From: Alphaproteobacteria bacterium
GTDB taxonomy: Bacteria; Pseudomonadota; Alphaproteobacteria; Micropepsales; Micropepsaceae
Length of the DNA: 64,000 nucleotides
NCBI GenBank assembly: GCA_016783965.1
Contig: JADHVO010000003.1
Location: forward strand, 310,001-374,000
Direction: 5' to 3'
The notes below the pieces were generated by a model. It saw only the letters and a list, made by a program, of their open reading frames with translations, was not told where the DNA came from and did not search any database. The position numbers were made by a program, and so were the translations under genes. This document shows positions 1 to 7,630 of the stretch, piece after piece (the first letter of the stretch is position 1; every line of letters starts with the position of its first letter).

Positions 1-767
1 ACCGTTCGCCGAAGGATCTGGTGGGGACGCCGGTCTGCCCGTCTGATGACGAGAAGTCGGGTGCGCGGGCGCTGACGCTGAGCGAGGTTGAGCGCCTGCG
101 GGACGATTTCATCGCCGCCGCGAAGCGCGCGCAGCGCGCCGGTTTCGACGGCGTCGAGATCCACGGCGCCCACGGCTACATCCTGGCCCAGTTCCTGTCG
201 CCGGAGGTCAATCGGCGCGACGACCGCTACGGCGGCTCGCCCCAGAACCGCGCCCGCGTCGTGCTGGAGATCATCGACGGCGTGCGGGCACAGTGCCGCG
301 CCGACTTCCAGCTCGGCCTGCGGCTGTCGCCGGAGCGTTTCGGGCTGAAGCTGATGGAGATCCGCGATCTCGCGGCGCGGGTGTTGCGCGAGGGCAAGCT
401 CGACTATCTCGACATGTCGCTGTGGGACTACGGCAAGGAGCCGGTCGAGGAAGAACATCGCGGCCGCAGCCTGATGAGCTATTTCACAGAACTGCCGCGC
501 GGCAACACGCGTCTGGGCGCCGCCGGCAAGATCACCAGCGCCAAACAGGCGGCCGAAGTCGTCGACCGCGGTTGCGATTACGTGCTGATCGGCCGCGCAG
601 CCATCCTGCGCCACGATTTCCCTGACCGCGTGCGGCGCGATCCGCACTCCCAGTCGCCGGCGCTACCGGTTACGCGCAAGCACCTGAGCGATGAAGGCCT
701 GAGCCCGGCCTTCATCACCTACATGAACAACTGGCCCGGCTTCGTGGCGCAGGAAGAGACGGTCTAA
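1..767 (+). CDS. NADH:flavin oxidoreductase (Old Yellow Enzyme family), C-terminal part
   Basis: The gene is cut by the left edge of the window; the reading frame is already open at base 3. The visible 254 residues hold the OYE signature: the HGAHGY motif after GFDGVEI, followed by RRDDRYGGS, and a late GRAAILRHDFP segment that normally contacts FMN phosphate. The family are FMN-dependent ene-reductases that use NAD(P)H to reduce activated double bonds in the cytoplasm; the substrate here cannot be told. Its stop overlaps the stop of the convergent minus-strand gene by 4 bp. A second, complete OYE-family gene lies at 10851, so the organism has at least two. Confidence 0.9.
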   Translation, partial: RSPKDLVGTPVCPSDDEKSGARALTLSEVERLRDDFIAAAKRAQRAGFDGVEIHGAHGYILAQFLSPEVNRRDDRYGGSPQNRARVVLEIIDGVRAQCRADFQLGLRLSPERFGLKLMEIRDLAARVLREGKLDYLDMSLWDYGKEPVEEEHRGRSLMSYFTELPRGNTRLGAAGKITSAKQAAEVVDRGCDYVLIGRAAILRHDFPDRVRRDPHSQSPALPVTRKHLSDEGLSPAFITYMNNWPGFVAQEETV

Positions 768-1135
768 GACCGACCGGCCGTGATCGCCATGGTCATGGTC
801 TGGCCGTTCGGCAATTGCTCGGTCCAGGTGTCGCCGACCTTGTGATCACCCTTGATCTCGTTGCAATTCGTGGCCTTCGTTGGATCGGTAGGTGCCGGAT
901 CGGTGACCGTGAAGCAGACGTGCGAGTCGTCCTTCCACGCATAGGTGCCCTTGATCGTCTGGGTGCCGATATGCTGCTCCCAGCTGTGGTCGGGATTGAC
1001 GAAGATGACGATCTTGGTCCCGTCAGCCATGGTCTGTGTCACGGTATTGCCATAGGCGACGGCGAACAGGTCGGCCGCGCTGGCCGCGGTCGAGACAAAA
1101 CACACGGCAACAGCCGCAAGAAAAATGCGCTTCAT
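764..1135 (-). CDS. small secreted protein, YGNTV family, copy A
   Basis: A 123-residue protein of unknown function. Residues 1-20 form a clear signal peptide (MKRIFLAAVA start, AASA-A cleavage site), so it should be periplasmic or secreted. The mature part carries YGNTV near its N-terminus, an IKGTYAW segment, two cysteines that could form a disulphide, HKVGDTW, and a final AG. These landmarks recur in the same order in the two genes just upstream on the same strand (1255-1635 and 1653-2024), so the three are tandem paralogues. This copy is the most diverged. A GGGGA ribosome-binding site lies just before the ATG. Confidence 0.8.
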   Translation of the reverse strand: MKRIFLAAVAVCFVSTAASAADLFAVAYGNTVTQTMADGTKIVIFVNPDHSWEQHIGTQTIKGTYAWKDDSHVCFTVTDPAPTDPTKATNCNEIKGDHKVGDTWTEQLPNGQTMTMAITAGRS

Positions 1136-1210
1136 GGAAATCCCCTCGAGAAGTCGCCGGGCAAGGCGCCCGGTGAACGCGATATGGGGGTGTGGTTAAG
1201 CGACCGCAAG

Positions 1211-1235
1211 GCGGCGCACTAGTTTTGTGCGCCGC
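1211..1235 (-). terminator. stem-loop between copies A and B of the YGNTV family
   Basis: A perfect 9-bp stem (GCGGCGCAC with GTGCGCCGC) around a 7-base loop lies between two minus-strand genes. There is no long T-run after it, so it may be a weak terminator or a stabilising hairpin rather than a classical intrinsic terminator. Confidence 0.4.
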
Positions 1236-1254
1236 ACCCGCTGCATATCGCGCC

Positions 1255-1635
1255 TTACTGCACGCCGGCTTTCAGCGAAAGCGTGCGGCTCTCGCCCTTC
1301 GGCGTCGTGATATTCCACGTCTCGCCCACCTTGTGCGAGGCGAGCGCCGAGAGCGGCGAGCAGTTCGGATTGGTGATGTTCGGCGGCTGGCTGCCGACGA
1401 AGGTCCGGCAGATCTGATCGCCCTTGATCTCCCAAGTGCCGCCGAACTTGTAGTCCATGCCCATGGCTGACGCCGTGACGTCGAAGGTCTTGTCGCCACG
1501 GTAATGCGTGTGGCTCTCGACCATGCCGCCGCTCACCACGACCGTGTTGCCATAGTAGCCGGCCATCACGTCGTCGGCCAGCGCCGGACTGGCGATGAAG
1601 GCGAGCGCCGACGCGGCGATCAGGACATTACGCAT
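1255..1635 (-). CDS. small secreted protein, YGNTV family, copy B
   Basis: A 126-residue protein of unknown function. The open frame extends further upstream, but I start at the MRNVLIAA methionine: it is preceded by a good GGAGAGGA ribosome-binding site and begins a signal peptide ending near ALA-DD. The mature protein has YYGNTVVV, a THYRGDKTF strand, FGGTWEIKGDQICRT, a second cysteine in NPNC, HKVGETW and a terminal KAGVQ. It is closest to copy C (1653-2024); both have VES.TH.....TFD, GTWEI....CRT and NP..C. Probably co-transcribed with copy C, which lies 17 bp upstream. Confidence 0.8.
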   Translation of the reverse strand: MRNVLIAASALAFIASPALADDVMAGYYGNTVVVSGGMVESHTHYRGDKTFDVTASAMGMDYKFGGTWEIKGDQICRTFVGSQPPNITNPNCSPLSALASHKVGETWNITTPKGESRTLSLKAGVQ

Positions 1636-1652
1636 TCTGTTTCCTCTCCTGG

Positions 1653-2024
1653 TTATTGGATGCCGGCAACGAGCGAGACCTGTCGCACATCGCCGTTGAC
1701 GGTGACCGTCCACTTGTCGCCGACCTTGTGCTGTTCGGCCGGCACGCAGAGCGGATTGGGGATGTTCGGGAGCGGCGGGTCGTAGGTGCGGCAGAGCTGG
1801 CCATCCCTGATCTCCCACGTGCCCTTGGACGTGAACATGCCGCCGCCGAACACGGCGTCGAAGGTATGATCGGCTTTGAAATGCGTACGGCTCTCCACGG
1901 TACCACCGGTTGAAATGACGGTGTTGCCATAGAAGCCCGTCATCAGGTTGTCGGCTGCGAAGGCCGCGCCACCCGACAGCAGCAATGCGACCGACCCAGC
2001 CGCAAGCGTCAATCCGAACCGCAT
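1653..2024 (-). CDS. small secreted protein, YGNTV family, copy C
   Basis: A 123-residue secreted protein of unknown function, the first gene of a run of three paralogues. The start at MRFGLTLAAG gives a signal peptide with a hydrophobic core and an AFA-AD cleavage site; the longer open frame would destroy the signal peptide. The mature part shows FYGNTVI, THFKADHTFD, SKGTWEIRDGQLCRT, NPLC, HKVGDKW and a final AGIQ. The conserved pair of cysteines and the WEI/CRT core suggest a small beta-rich fold held by one disulphide; this is inference. Function unknown. Confidence 0.8.
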   Translation of the reverse strand: MRFGLTLAAGSVALLLSGGAAFAADNLMTGFYGNTVISTGGTVESRTHFKADHTFDAVFGGGMFTSKGTWEIRDGQLCRTYDPPLPNIPNPLCVPAEQHKVGDKWTVTVNGDVRQVSLVAGIQ

Positions 2025-2068
2025 GGTCGATCCACTCCTGGGCGATTTGCGGCGGGAGGCTAGCCGTC

Positions 2069-2995
2069 TCAGGCGTTGTACGCCAGCCGCAGTCCGGGCG
2101 AGCGCCATTCGCAGGTCGCGAGCTTTCCGGTTGACGACATGGTGACGTACGCCGTCCTCATATCCTTCCCGCCCCAGCAGATATTGGTGCAGAGGATGTC
2201 GGGGAATGCGGTGTGCTCGAACTTCGCGGGCGCGCCGTTCTCGCCGGGCCAGAAGGTGGAAATGCCGCCGGCCAAGATTGTCGCAACGCAGACGCCACCG
2301 TCGGCCTGCACGCCCAGCGAGTCGAAATAGGCGAGGCCCGGGTAGTTGCCGGTGAAGTTCGCCGGCGTAAAGCCGGCAGGCGAGGCGCCGACACCAGGCG
2401 CCGTCAGCGGCAGATCCCACAAGCGGCCCGGCATCGTTTCCGCGTAATAGACGCGCTTGCCGTCGGGCGAGAGGCCGACGCCGTTCGGCGACGTCAGTTC
2501 GCTCAGCACCTGCGTGATCTTCGAGCCGTCTTCCTTCGCATAGTAGAGCGCACCGTGCAGGCGGCGCTCGTGGTTGTTGGAGCCGTGGTCGGTGAACCAG
2601 AAGCCGCCCTGGCCGTCGAACACCAGGTCATTCGGTGCGATCAGCACGTGGCCGTCGCACTTGTCGTACATCACTTCCACCTTGCCGGTGGAGATGTTGA
2701 TCTTCTCGATGCGGCCGCCCTTGTGCGTAGCGGGCGTGTGTCCGGGGATCATCAGGCCGTTGACCTCGCGGGCCTCGAACGCGCCGCCGTTGTTGCAGCA
2801 GAACAGCGCGCCGCCAGGGCCCATCGCGAGGCCGTTGGGCATGCCACCAGGCGAGGCGACGTCATGCTTGGAGCCGTCCGGCTTCACGCGCGTGATGCGG
2901 CCGGCGAACATCTCGACCACAATCACCGAGCCGTCATCCATCGCGACGGGGCCCTCGGGGAATTTCAGGTCGCTGGTGATTTCCTTGAAGTTCAT
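2069..2995 (-). CDS. SMP-30/gluconolactonase/LRE family protein
   Basis: A 308-residue cytoplasmic protein of the SMP-30/gluconolactonase (LRE) six-bladed beta-propeller family, whose members hydrolyse sugar lactones or other esters using a divalent metal. Visible family marks are FPEGPVAMDDGSVIVVEM at the start of blade 1 (the Glu is a usual metal ligand), APNDLVFDGQGGFWFTDHG (Asn ligand and the FTD motif), and SPNGVGLSPDGKRVYYAET (Asn and the Asp region). I start at MNFKEI because GGAGG lies 7-8 bases before it; the open frame continues upstream without a better site. The true substrate is unknown. Confidence 0.88.
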   Translation of the reverse strand: MNFKEITSDLKFPEGPVAMDDGSVIVVEMFAGRITRVKPDGSKHDVASPGGMPNGLAMGPGGALFCCNNGGAFEAREVNGLMIPGHTPATHKGGRIEKINISTGKVEVMYDKCDGHVLIAPNDLVFDGQGGFWFTDHGSNNHERRLHGALYYAKEDGSKITQVLSELTSPNGVGLSPDGKRVYYAETMPGRLWDLPLTAPGVGASPAGFTPANFTGNYPGLAYFDSLGVQADGGVCVATILAGGISTFWPGENGAPAKFEHTAFPDILCTNICWGGKDMRTAYVTMSSTGKLATCEWRSPGLRLAYNA

Positions 2996-3075
2996 GGACG
3001 CCTCCCGATATTCTTGTGCGCCGGAGGCTAGCGCGGCGCGCGCGCCTCGCAAACCCGCATCGCGTTGCCGCTAGG

Positions 3076-3570
3076 TCAGGGCCGCCGCAGCGTCACATAG
3101 GCGTATTGGAGCCCGTCCGGCGTCACGCGTTCCTCGCGCGCGGTCTCGCGCCAGCCGTTGAACAGCTCGCGCGGGAAATGCGTATCGCCTTTCGCGTCGG
3201 TATGAACCTCGGTCAGTTCGATGCGTTGCGCGTGCGGCAAGGACTGCGCGTAGATGTCGGCGCCGCCGGCGACGATGATTTCGGACGGGTTTTCGCTGTG
3301 CGCCCGCGCCAGCGCGTCGTCGAGGGAATGCACCACCACGGCGCCTGCGGCGGCATAGGCGCGGTCGCGGGTTACAATGATATTGGTGCGGCCCGGCAGG
3401 GGGCGTTTCGGGAAGCTCTCATAGGTCTTTCGCCCGACGATCATCGGCTTGCCGATGGTGAGCGCCTTGAACCGCTTCATGTCGTCGGCGATGCGCCATG
3501 GGATGCGGTTGGCGTCGCCGATGACGTCGTTATCGGCGATGGCGACCACCAGGACGACTTCTGCGCTCAT
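3076..3570 (-). CDS. folA: dihydrofolate reductase
   Basis: A 164-residue type I dihydrofolate reductase, which reduces dihydrofolate to tetrahydrofolate with NADPH. The N-terminal strand VVLVVAIADNDVIG, the IPW segment, DDMKRFKALTIGKPMIVGRKTYESF, the GRTNIIVTRD strand and IIVAGGADIY (cofactor-binding glycines) are all in family order, and the length is typical. Its ATGA start overlaps the stop of the acetyltransferase gene upstream, suggesting coupling. thyA lies on the same strand at 6064-6876; the two enzymes work together in the dTMP/folate cycle but are separated here by other genes. Confidence 0.95.
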   Translation of the reverse strand: MSAEVVLVVAIADNDVIGDANRIPWRIADDMKRFKALTIGKPMIVGRKTYESFPKRPLPGRTNIIVTRDRAYAAAGAVVVHSLDDALARAHSENPSEIIVAGGADIYAQSLPHAQRIELTEVHTDAKGDTHFPRELFNGWRETAREERVTPDGLQYAYVTLRRP

Positions 3571-4058
3571 GCGCCAAGCGTCTTCAGCGCCTCGCCCTCG
3601 AGGCGGTAGACGTACCAGCCTTGTACGGGACGGGCGCCGAGGCTGTCATAGAACTCGATCGACGGCCTGTTCCAGTCGAGCACCGACCATTCCACGCGGT
3701 GCGCGCCCACCTTTGCGCCGGTCTTAGCGAGGTGCACCAGGAGTGCTTTTCCGTGGCCGCGGCCGCGCGCAGCTTTGCGCACGAACAAATCCTCGAGATA
3801 GATGGACCGTTTCGCGGCGAAGCTGGAATAAGTCCAGTACCAGGTCATCACGCCCACGGCCTCGCCACCTTCGAACGCCAATTCGCACTGAACCAGCGGT
3901 TGCGCGCCGAAATAGTCGCGCCGAACGACCTCTTCGGTGATGTGGAAGACGTCGAGCAGCTTTTCGTAATCGGCAAGCTCACGCAGCAACGTGAGAATCA
4001 GATTCTCGTCGCCCGGACGCGCGCGACGTATCAAAAGTTCAGGCATGGACCTTTTCAT
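3567..4058 (-). CDS. GNAT family N-acetyltransferase
   Basis: A 163-residue GCN5-related acetyltransferase. The acetyl-CoA pyrophosphate loop is seen as KAARGRGHGKALL, after the IYLEDLFVR strand; WSVLDWNRPSIEFYDSLGARPV is the usual C-terminal motif. The sequence resembles the diamine/spermidine acetyltransferase-like branch of GNATs, but the substrate is not established. Two starts are possible, MKRSMPELL (used here) and MPELL four codons later; neither has a strong ribosome-binding site. The last 4 bases overlap folA. Confidence 0.88.
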   Translation of the reverse strand: MKRSMPELLIRRARPGDENLILTLLRELADYEKLLDVFHITEEVVRRDYFGAQPLVQCELAFEGGEAVGVMTWYWTYSSFAAKRSIYLEDLFVRKAARGRGHGKALLVHLAKTGAKVGAHRVEWSVLDWNRPSIEFYDSLGARPVQGWYVYRLEGEALKTLGA

Positions 4059-4178
4059 GCGTTGAAGAGTTCCCACCTTAAGGGGCCGCGGCCACCACGA
4101 CAACGCGCATTCATCGGTGGTTCAGGTGTCGGCCCCGATCATGGCTTCAACAGGCGCGTACATCAGAGGAACAAGCGC

Positions 4179-5030
4179 ATGAGAAAACTCTTACTGGCAA
4201 CCGCGGCCGTGGCCGGCCTGTCGCTGGCATCGCCGGCCTTCGCGATGCGCGACCACAATGGCCCGGACCCCAACACCGAAGATACCGGCGGCGACCACGG
4301 CGGCCAAGGCCACCGGCACGGCAACGACAATGGGCCTCCAGCGTCAGGACCGGCACAGACGCCGTCACAGCCTGCCAACGGCACGCCGACACCGCTCACC
4401 GGAGGCACCGGCGGCGATCATCACCATGACCGCGGCAGCTGGAACGGCGGTTCGAACAACACCACCGGCGGATCGAACAACACCGGCAGCAACAACACCG
4501 GCAACGGCCGCTGGAACGGCGGCGACGACCATAGCGGCCGCGACTGGGATCGCAGCGGCCGGGATTGGGATCGCAGCGGCCGTGGTTGGGATCACAGCGG
4601 CCGCGACTGGGACCGCGGCGGCGATCACAACGACCGCGACCGGGCTGGGTGGAATCGCGACCATCACGACAACAACGACTGGAACCGCGGCTGGAGCGGC
4701 GGCAACGACTGGAACGGCCGCGGGCACACCGACTGGCACAATTCGCAGTGGAACAGCCTGCGCCGCGCTTTCAACGCACCGCGCCACTTCCGCTATCGCG
4801 GCTGGTATCGCCAGCCGTACGGCTGGTACTACCAGCGCTGGACGGTCGGCGCGTTCCTGCCGAGCCTGTTCTGGAGCCAGAGCTACTGGATCGACCAGGA
4901 CGACTGGGATTACTACGGCCTCTACGATGCCCCTCCGGGCACAGTGTGGGTGCGCTATGGCAACGACGCACTGCTGATCGACCGCTACACCGGCGAGGTC
5001 ATCCAGGTCGTGTACGGGATATTCTACTAG
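4179..5030 (+). CDS. secreted low-complexity protein with RcnB-like C-terminus
   Basis: A 283-residue exported protein. Residues 1-22 are a signal peptide (MRKLLLATAAVAGLSLASPA, cleavage at AFA-M). Residues about 23-205 are low-complexity, rich in Gly, Asn, Asp, His and Trp, and include four near-identical SGRDWDR repeats around residues 118-150. The last 75 residues (YRQPYGWYYQRW, then SYWIDQDDWDYYGLYDAPPGTVWVRYGNDALLID) match the RcnB-type domain found in periplasmic nickel/cobalt homeostasis proteins and many alphaproteobacterial proteins of unknown role. An AGAGGA ribosome-binding site precedes the ATG. Metal binding by the His/Asp-rich part is plausible but not shown. Confidence 0.85.
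   Translation: MRKLLLATAAVAGLSLASPAFAMRDHNGPDPNTEDTGGDHGGQGHRHGNDNGPPASGPAQTPSQPANGTPTPLTGGTGGDHHHDRGSWNGGSNNTTGGSNNTGSNNTGNGRWNGGDDHSGRDWDRSGRDWDRSGRGWDHSGRDWDRGGDHNDRDRAGWNRDHHDNNDWNRGWSGGNDWNGRGHTDWHNSQWNSLRRAFNAPRHFRYRGWYRQPYGWYYQRWTVGAFLPSLFWSQSYWIDQDDWDYYGLYDAPPGTVWVRYGNDALLIDRYTGEVIQVVYGIFY
4545..4620 (+). repeat. in-frame tandem repeat coding SGRDWDR units
   Basis: About four direct repeats of 21-24 bases (unit beginning AGCGGCCG, encoding SGRDWDR or SGRGWDH) lie in frame within the secreted RcnB-like gene. Copy number could vary by slippage or unequal recombination. Confidence 0.7.
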
Positions 5031-6064
5031 AATCCGTCGGGCCAAGGTTCGTGGAACGTCTTGTGCAGGATGTGCGTCCACACATCCTGCACAATCTTCT
5101 TGTGCCCCATGTCGTGCAGCGTACCGAGGTTGGGCGAGCCGTTGACGTCCGTGACGATGATGTCGGCGGTATCGCGCAATTCGGAGTGCGAGAAGGCGTC
5201 GATGCCGGTGACGCGCAGTCCGATCGTGCGCGCGATGCGGCGTGCCCAGGCACGCAGTGGCTCCGACGGCTCGATGAAGCCCGTGAACTGGCCGCCAGCG
5301 GAGATGTTCGAGACGGCGTCCACCTGCAAGGTCTCGCCCCCGGGCAGAACGCTTTCGAGCGTCAGGCCGCGCGAGCGCAGGCGCCAGGCGAGGAACGGCG
5401 AGGCAAGCAGCGCCCGGAGGTCGACCGGCCTGCGCGCGCCGGCCGCCAGTGCGGCGGTGAGTTCGCGGATGTTTGCCAGGCCGTCGCCCCTGATACTCGC
5501 GCGGGTCTTGCGATAGATGAACATGATCTCGCCGTCGACCAGGAACAGGCGGAATTCCGGTTGGTCGACGAAGGATTGCACCAACGCGATCTCGTCCTCG
5601 ACGGTGATGAGGTCGAGGGCATGGCGCAGGTCGGTCTCGCCAGTGACGAAGGTCACGAAATGCGCGCCGGTGCCGGCGTTGGGCTTGGCGATCAGCGGCT
5701 TCTTGTAGTTGTCCGAAATGCGCGCGGCATACGCGAAAGCATCGGCGCGTTCGCGGCCGGGCGGGCGCTCCCATCCGGCGCGCGGTGTCTTGAGGAAAAA
5801 ATAGTCGCCGGGCGGCACGCGGTAGCCGCCGGCTTCGAGCACGTAATGCGCCCAGGTCTTGTCGCGGGCGATCGAGGCCGAGGTGGCGCGGTTGATCGGA
5901 TAGACGCTGAGCTTCGACGCGCAGACCGGGAAGCTGTGCGGTCCCTTCGTGAGGCGTACGACGAAGCCGGAATAGGTGTCGACGACCTCGAAGCCGACGC
6001 CGCTCGCGTCACAGGCCTCGCGCAGGATCGCAAGCGTCTTGGGAAGTTCGCCGCGAAATTCCAT
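5027..6064 (-). CDS. ATP-grasp domain protein (cyanophycin synthetase/GshB-like ligase)
   Basis: A 345-residue ATP-grasp enzyme, a class that joins a carboxylate to an amine or thiol through an acyl-phosphate. Visible elements are PLIAKPNAGTGAHFVTFV (the lysine and glycine-rich ATP loop), ALVQSFVDQPEFRLFLVDGEIM with the following YRKTRASIRGDG..NIREL (as in cyanophycin and glutathione synthetases), and the C-terminal metal site TDVNGSPNLG. No Mur-ligase or other second domain is present. The ATG overlaps the TGA of thyA (TGATG), so it is translationally coupled to thyA. The product is unknown. The stop overlaps that of the convergent RcnB-like gene by 4 bp. Confidence 0.85.
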   Translation of the reverse strand: MEFRGELPKTLAILREACDASGVGFEVVDTYSGFVVRLTKGPHSFPVCASKLSVYPINRATSASIARDKTWAHYVLEAGGYRVPPGDYFFLKTPRAGWERPPGRERADAFAYAARISDNYKKPLIAKPNAGTGAHFVTFVTGETDLRHALDLITVEDEIALVQSFVDQPEFRLFLVDGEIMFIYRKTRASIRGDGLANIRELTAALAAGARRPVDLRALLASPFLAWRLRSRGLTLESVLPGGETLQVDAVSNISAGGQFTGFIEPSEPLRAWARRIARTIGLRVTGIDAFSHSELRDTADIIVTDVNGSPNLGTLHDMGHKKIVQDVWTHILHKTFHEPWPDGF

Positions 6065-6876
6065 CACACCGCGATCGCGGCCTTGATGGTTTTGTGCGCC
6101 TGGTAATTCTCCAGAACGATGTCCTCGCGCTGGAAGGCGAAGATGTCCGTCACTGCCGGCTTCAGTTTCACCGTGGGCAGCGGATAGGGCTTGCGCGAGA
6201 GCTGTTCGCGCGCCTGGTCCAGGTGGTTAAGGTAGAGATGCGCGTCGCCCAGCGTGTGCACGAACTCGCCCGGCTTCAGGCCGACCACCTGCGCGATCAT
6301 CATCGTCAGCAGCGCATAGCTCGCGATGTTGAACGGCACGCCGAGAAAGATGTCGGCCGAGCGCTGGTAGAGCTGGCACGAGAGCCTGCCGTTCGCGACG
6401 TAGAACTGGAAAAGACAGTGGCAGGGCGGCAGCGCCATCTTCGGCACGTCCGCCGGGTTCCACGCAGTGACGATGTGGCGGCGCGAGTCCGGATTGCGCT
6501 TCAGGTCGGCGACGAGATTGGCGATCTGGTCGATGGTGCCGCCTTCGGGCCCATCTTCCCCACTGGAATTGGGCCAGGAGCGCCACTGGTGGCCGTAGAC
6601 CGGGCCGAGTTCGCCGTTCACGTCGGCCCACTCGTCCCAGATGCTGACGCCATGCTCTTGCAGGTAGCGCACATTGGTGTCGCCGCGCAGGAACCAGAGC
6701 AGCTCGTAGACGATGGCCTTGAAGATGAGACGCTTGGTCGTCGTCATCGGGAAGCCGGCGGCGAGGTCGTAGCGCGACTGGTGCCCGAAGATGGAGAGCG
6801 TTCCGGTACCGGTCCGGTCGTGTTTCTCGACGCCGGTCTTCAGCACAAGTTCCATCAGGTCGTGATACTGGCGCAT
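6064..6876 (-). CDS. thyA: thymidylate synthase
   Basis: A 270-residue ThyA-type thymidylate synthase, which methylates dUMP to dTMP using methylene-tetrahydrofolate. The phosphate-binding RTGTGT near the N-terminus, the catalytic cysteine in [11 protein letters not shown], the [20 protein letters not shown] segment that binds dUMP, and the GDAHLYLNH motif are all present. The length is close to the 264 residues of the E. coli enzyme. This is the folate-dependent enzyme that needs dihydrofolate reductase, consistent with folA nearby. It is followed by the coupled ATP-grasp gene. Confidence 0.97.
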   Translation of the reverse strand: MRQYHDLMELVLKTGVEKHDRTGTGTLSIFGHQSRYDLAAGFPMTTTKRLIFKAIVYELLWFLRGDTNVRYLQEHGVSIWDEWADVNGELGPVYGHQWRSWPNSSGEDGPEGGTIDQIANLVADLKRNPDSRRHIVTAWNPADVPKMALPPCHCLFQFYVANGRLSCQLYQRSADIFLGVPFNIASYALLTMMIAQVVGLKPGEFVHTLGDAHLYLNHLDQAREQLSRKPYPLPTVKLKPAVTDIFAFQREDIVLENYQAHKTIKAAIAV

Positions 6877-6895
6877 GGGTGTCTCGAATCCGCGT

Positions 6896-7144
6896 CTATC
6901 CTAACGCGCCGCTGCCTCGGGCGCGCAACAGACCGTACACACTGATCAACACCCAGAATCCCTCCATGACGGCCGAAGGGAGATTCCATGCCTCATATAG
7001 CGATGCCAGGATCAGCGCCGCGCCAGCCAGATTCAGCGCCGGGAACCGCCAGTCGTCTGAGTGCAACCAGCCTTGCTGGCTGCTGAAATAGGCGATGATC
7101 ACGGCGGCGGAGCCGAGAACGCCGATGATGGTCAATAACGTCAT
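6896..7144 (-). CDS. small membrane protein, CBU_0592-like
   Basis: An 82-residue protein with three predicted hydrophobic segments: about residues 3-21 ([18 protein letters not shown]), 36-52 and 60-72. The pattern, with YFSSQQGW after the first helix and a LYEAWNLPS loop, is that of the short CBU_0592-type inner membrane proteins, whose function is not known. It lies 19 bp upstream of thyA on the same strand and could be in its transcript. No catalytic residues are evident. Confidence 0.65.
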   Translation of the reverse strand: MTLLTIIGVLGSAAVIIAYFSSQQGWLHSDDWRFPALNLAGAALILASLYEAWNLPSAVMEGFWVLISVYGLLRARGSGALG

Positions 7145-7167
7145 GAAATCCCAACCTTTTCCAAGCC

Positions 7168-7196
7168 TTCAATTCTTAACCCGCAGCGCCTATATG
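7168..7196 (+). promoter_or_regulatory. candidate promoter of ssrA
   Basis: TTCAAT at 7168-7173 and TATATG at 7191-7196 are separated by 17 bases and lie just before the first paired bases of the tmRNA acceptor piece. This fits a sigma-70-type promoter, with the -10 box better than the -35. Confidence 0.5.
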
Positions 7197-7202
7197 TAAG
7201 AG

Positions 7203-7478
7203 TGCCGGCTTGCCCGGCTATGGCGATAAACGGCTTCGTAATAAGCGGCCCGGACCCGGGGGCGGTACCCGGCGCCTCCACCACAAGCACTTCCCGGAGT
7301 GTTTCTGTGGGGGCGAAACAGGATCGACGGACGTGTAAAGGCTGACCTTTTGCCCGGTGTTGTTCCGCCGTTATCGGACTACTCGTACAGGTGCCAACGA
7401 TAACGAAATGGCCCTCGCTGCCTAACGTAAGTTAGCCAAGCGCGGCCCGAGGGACGCCGGGCAACAGAAGTCCCTCAC
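7203..7478 (+). ncRNA. ssrA: tmRNA, circularly permuted two-piece type
   Basis: The gene order is acceptor piece, intervening sequence, coding piece, as in alphaproteobacterial permuted ssrA. The acceptor piece ends at 7283 with CGCCTCC (7273-7279) plus ACCA, preceded by a T-arm with stem CCGGG/CCCGG (7256-7272). The coding piece starts at 7309 with GGGGGCG, which pairs with CGCCTCC to rebuild the tRNA-like acceptor stem, and continues GAAACAGGATCGACGG. The tag frame at 7393-7425 reads ANDNEMALAA then TAA. GCCGGGCAA (7456-7464) is complementary to TTGCCCGGC (7210-7218) and can join the two pieces. The 25-base spacer 7284-7308 is removed on maturation. The exact 5' and 3' ends are estimates; the transcript may run to the terminator at 7620. 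The RNA rescues stalled ribosomes and tags their peptides for ClpXP; its adaptor gene sspB is at 14995. Confidence 0.93.
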
Positions 7479-7580
7479 TTATCCATCTATCAGAACGGCG
7501 TCCCTCTAATTGTTAGGCAAATCGGCGGCGCCGATTTGCATGGGGAGCACCGGGCAACAGAAGCTCCCACTGATTCCAAG
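7479..7580 (+). ncRNA. 3' extension of ssrA with a second tmRNA-type stem-loop
   Basis: Downstream of the tmRNA coding piece are two further hairpins before the terminator. One has a perfect 10-bp stem at 7517-7539 (GCAAATCGGC with its complement). The other, 7543-7568, has stem GGGAGC/GCTCCC and a 14-base loop ACCGGGCAACAGAA, which is the same loop (13 of 14 bases) as the ssrA stem-loop at 7449-7476. It is probably part of the primary transcript; whether it remains in the mature RNA is unknown. Confidence 0.55.
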
Positions 7581-7620
7581 AAAGGAACTCTCCCCTCGAC
7601 TTCGAGGGAAGAGTTCTTTT
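7581..7620 (+). terminator. intrinsic terminator after ssrA
   Basis: A long hairpin with a stem of about 18 pairs, with one mismatch and one G-T pair (AGGAACTCT...TCG with CGAGGGAAGAGTTCT), ends in a TTTT run. It is also flanked by A residues on the left, so it could end transcription of the minus-strand gene at 7631-7951 as well. Confidence 0.85.
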
Positions 7621-7630
7621 GTTGCGCGAA

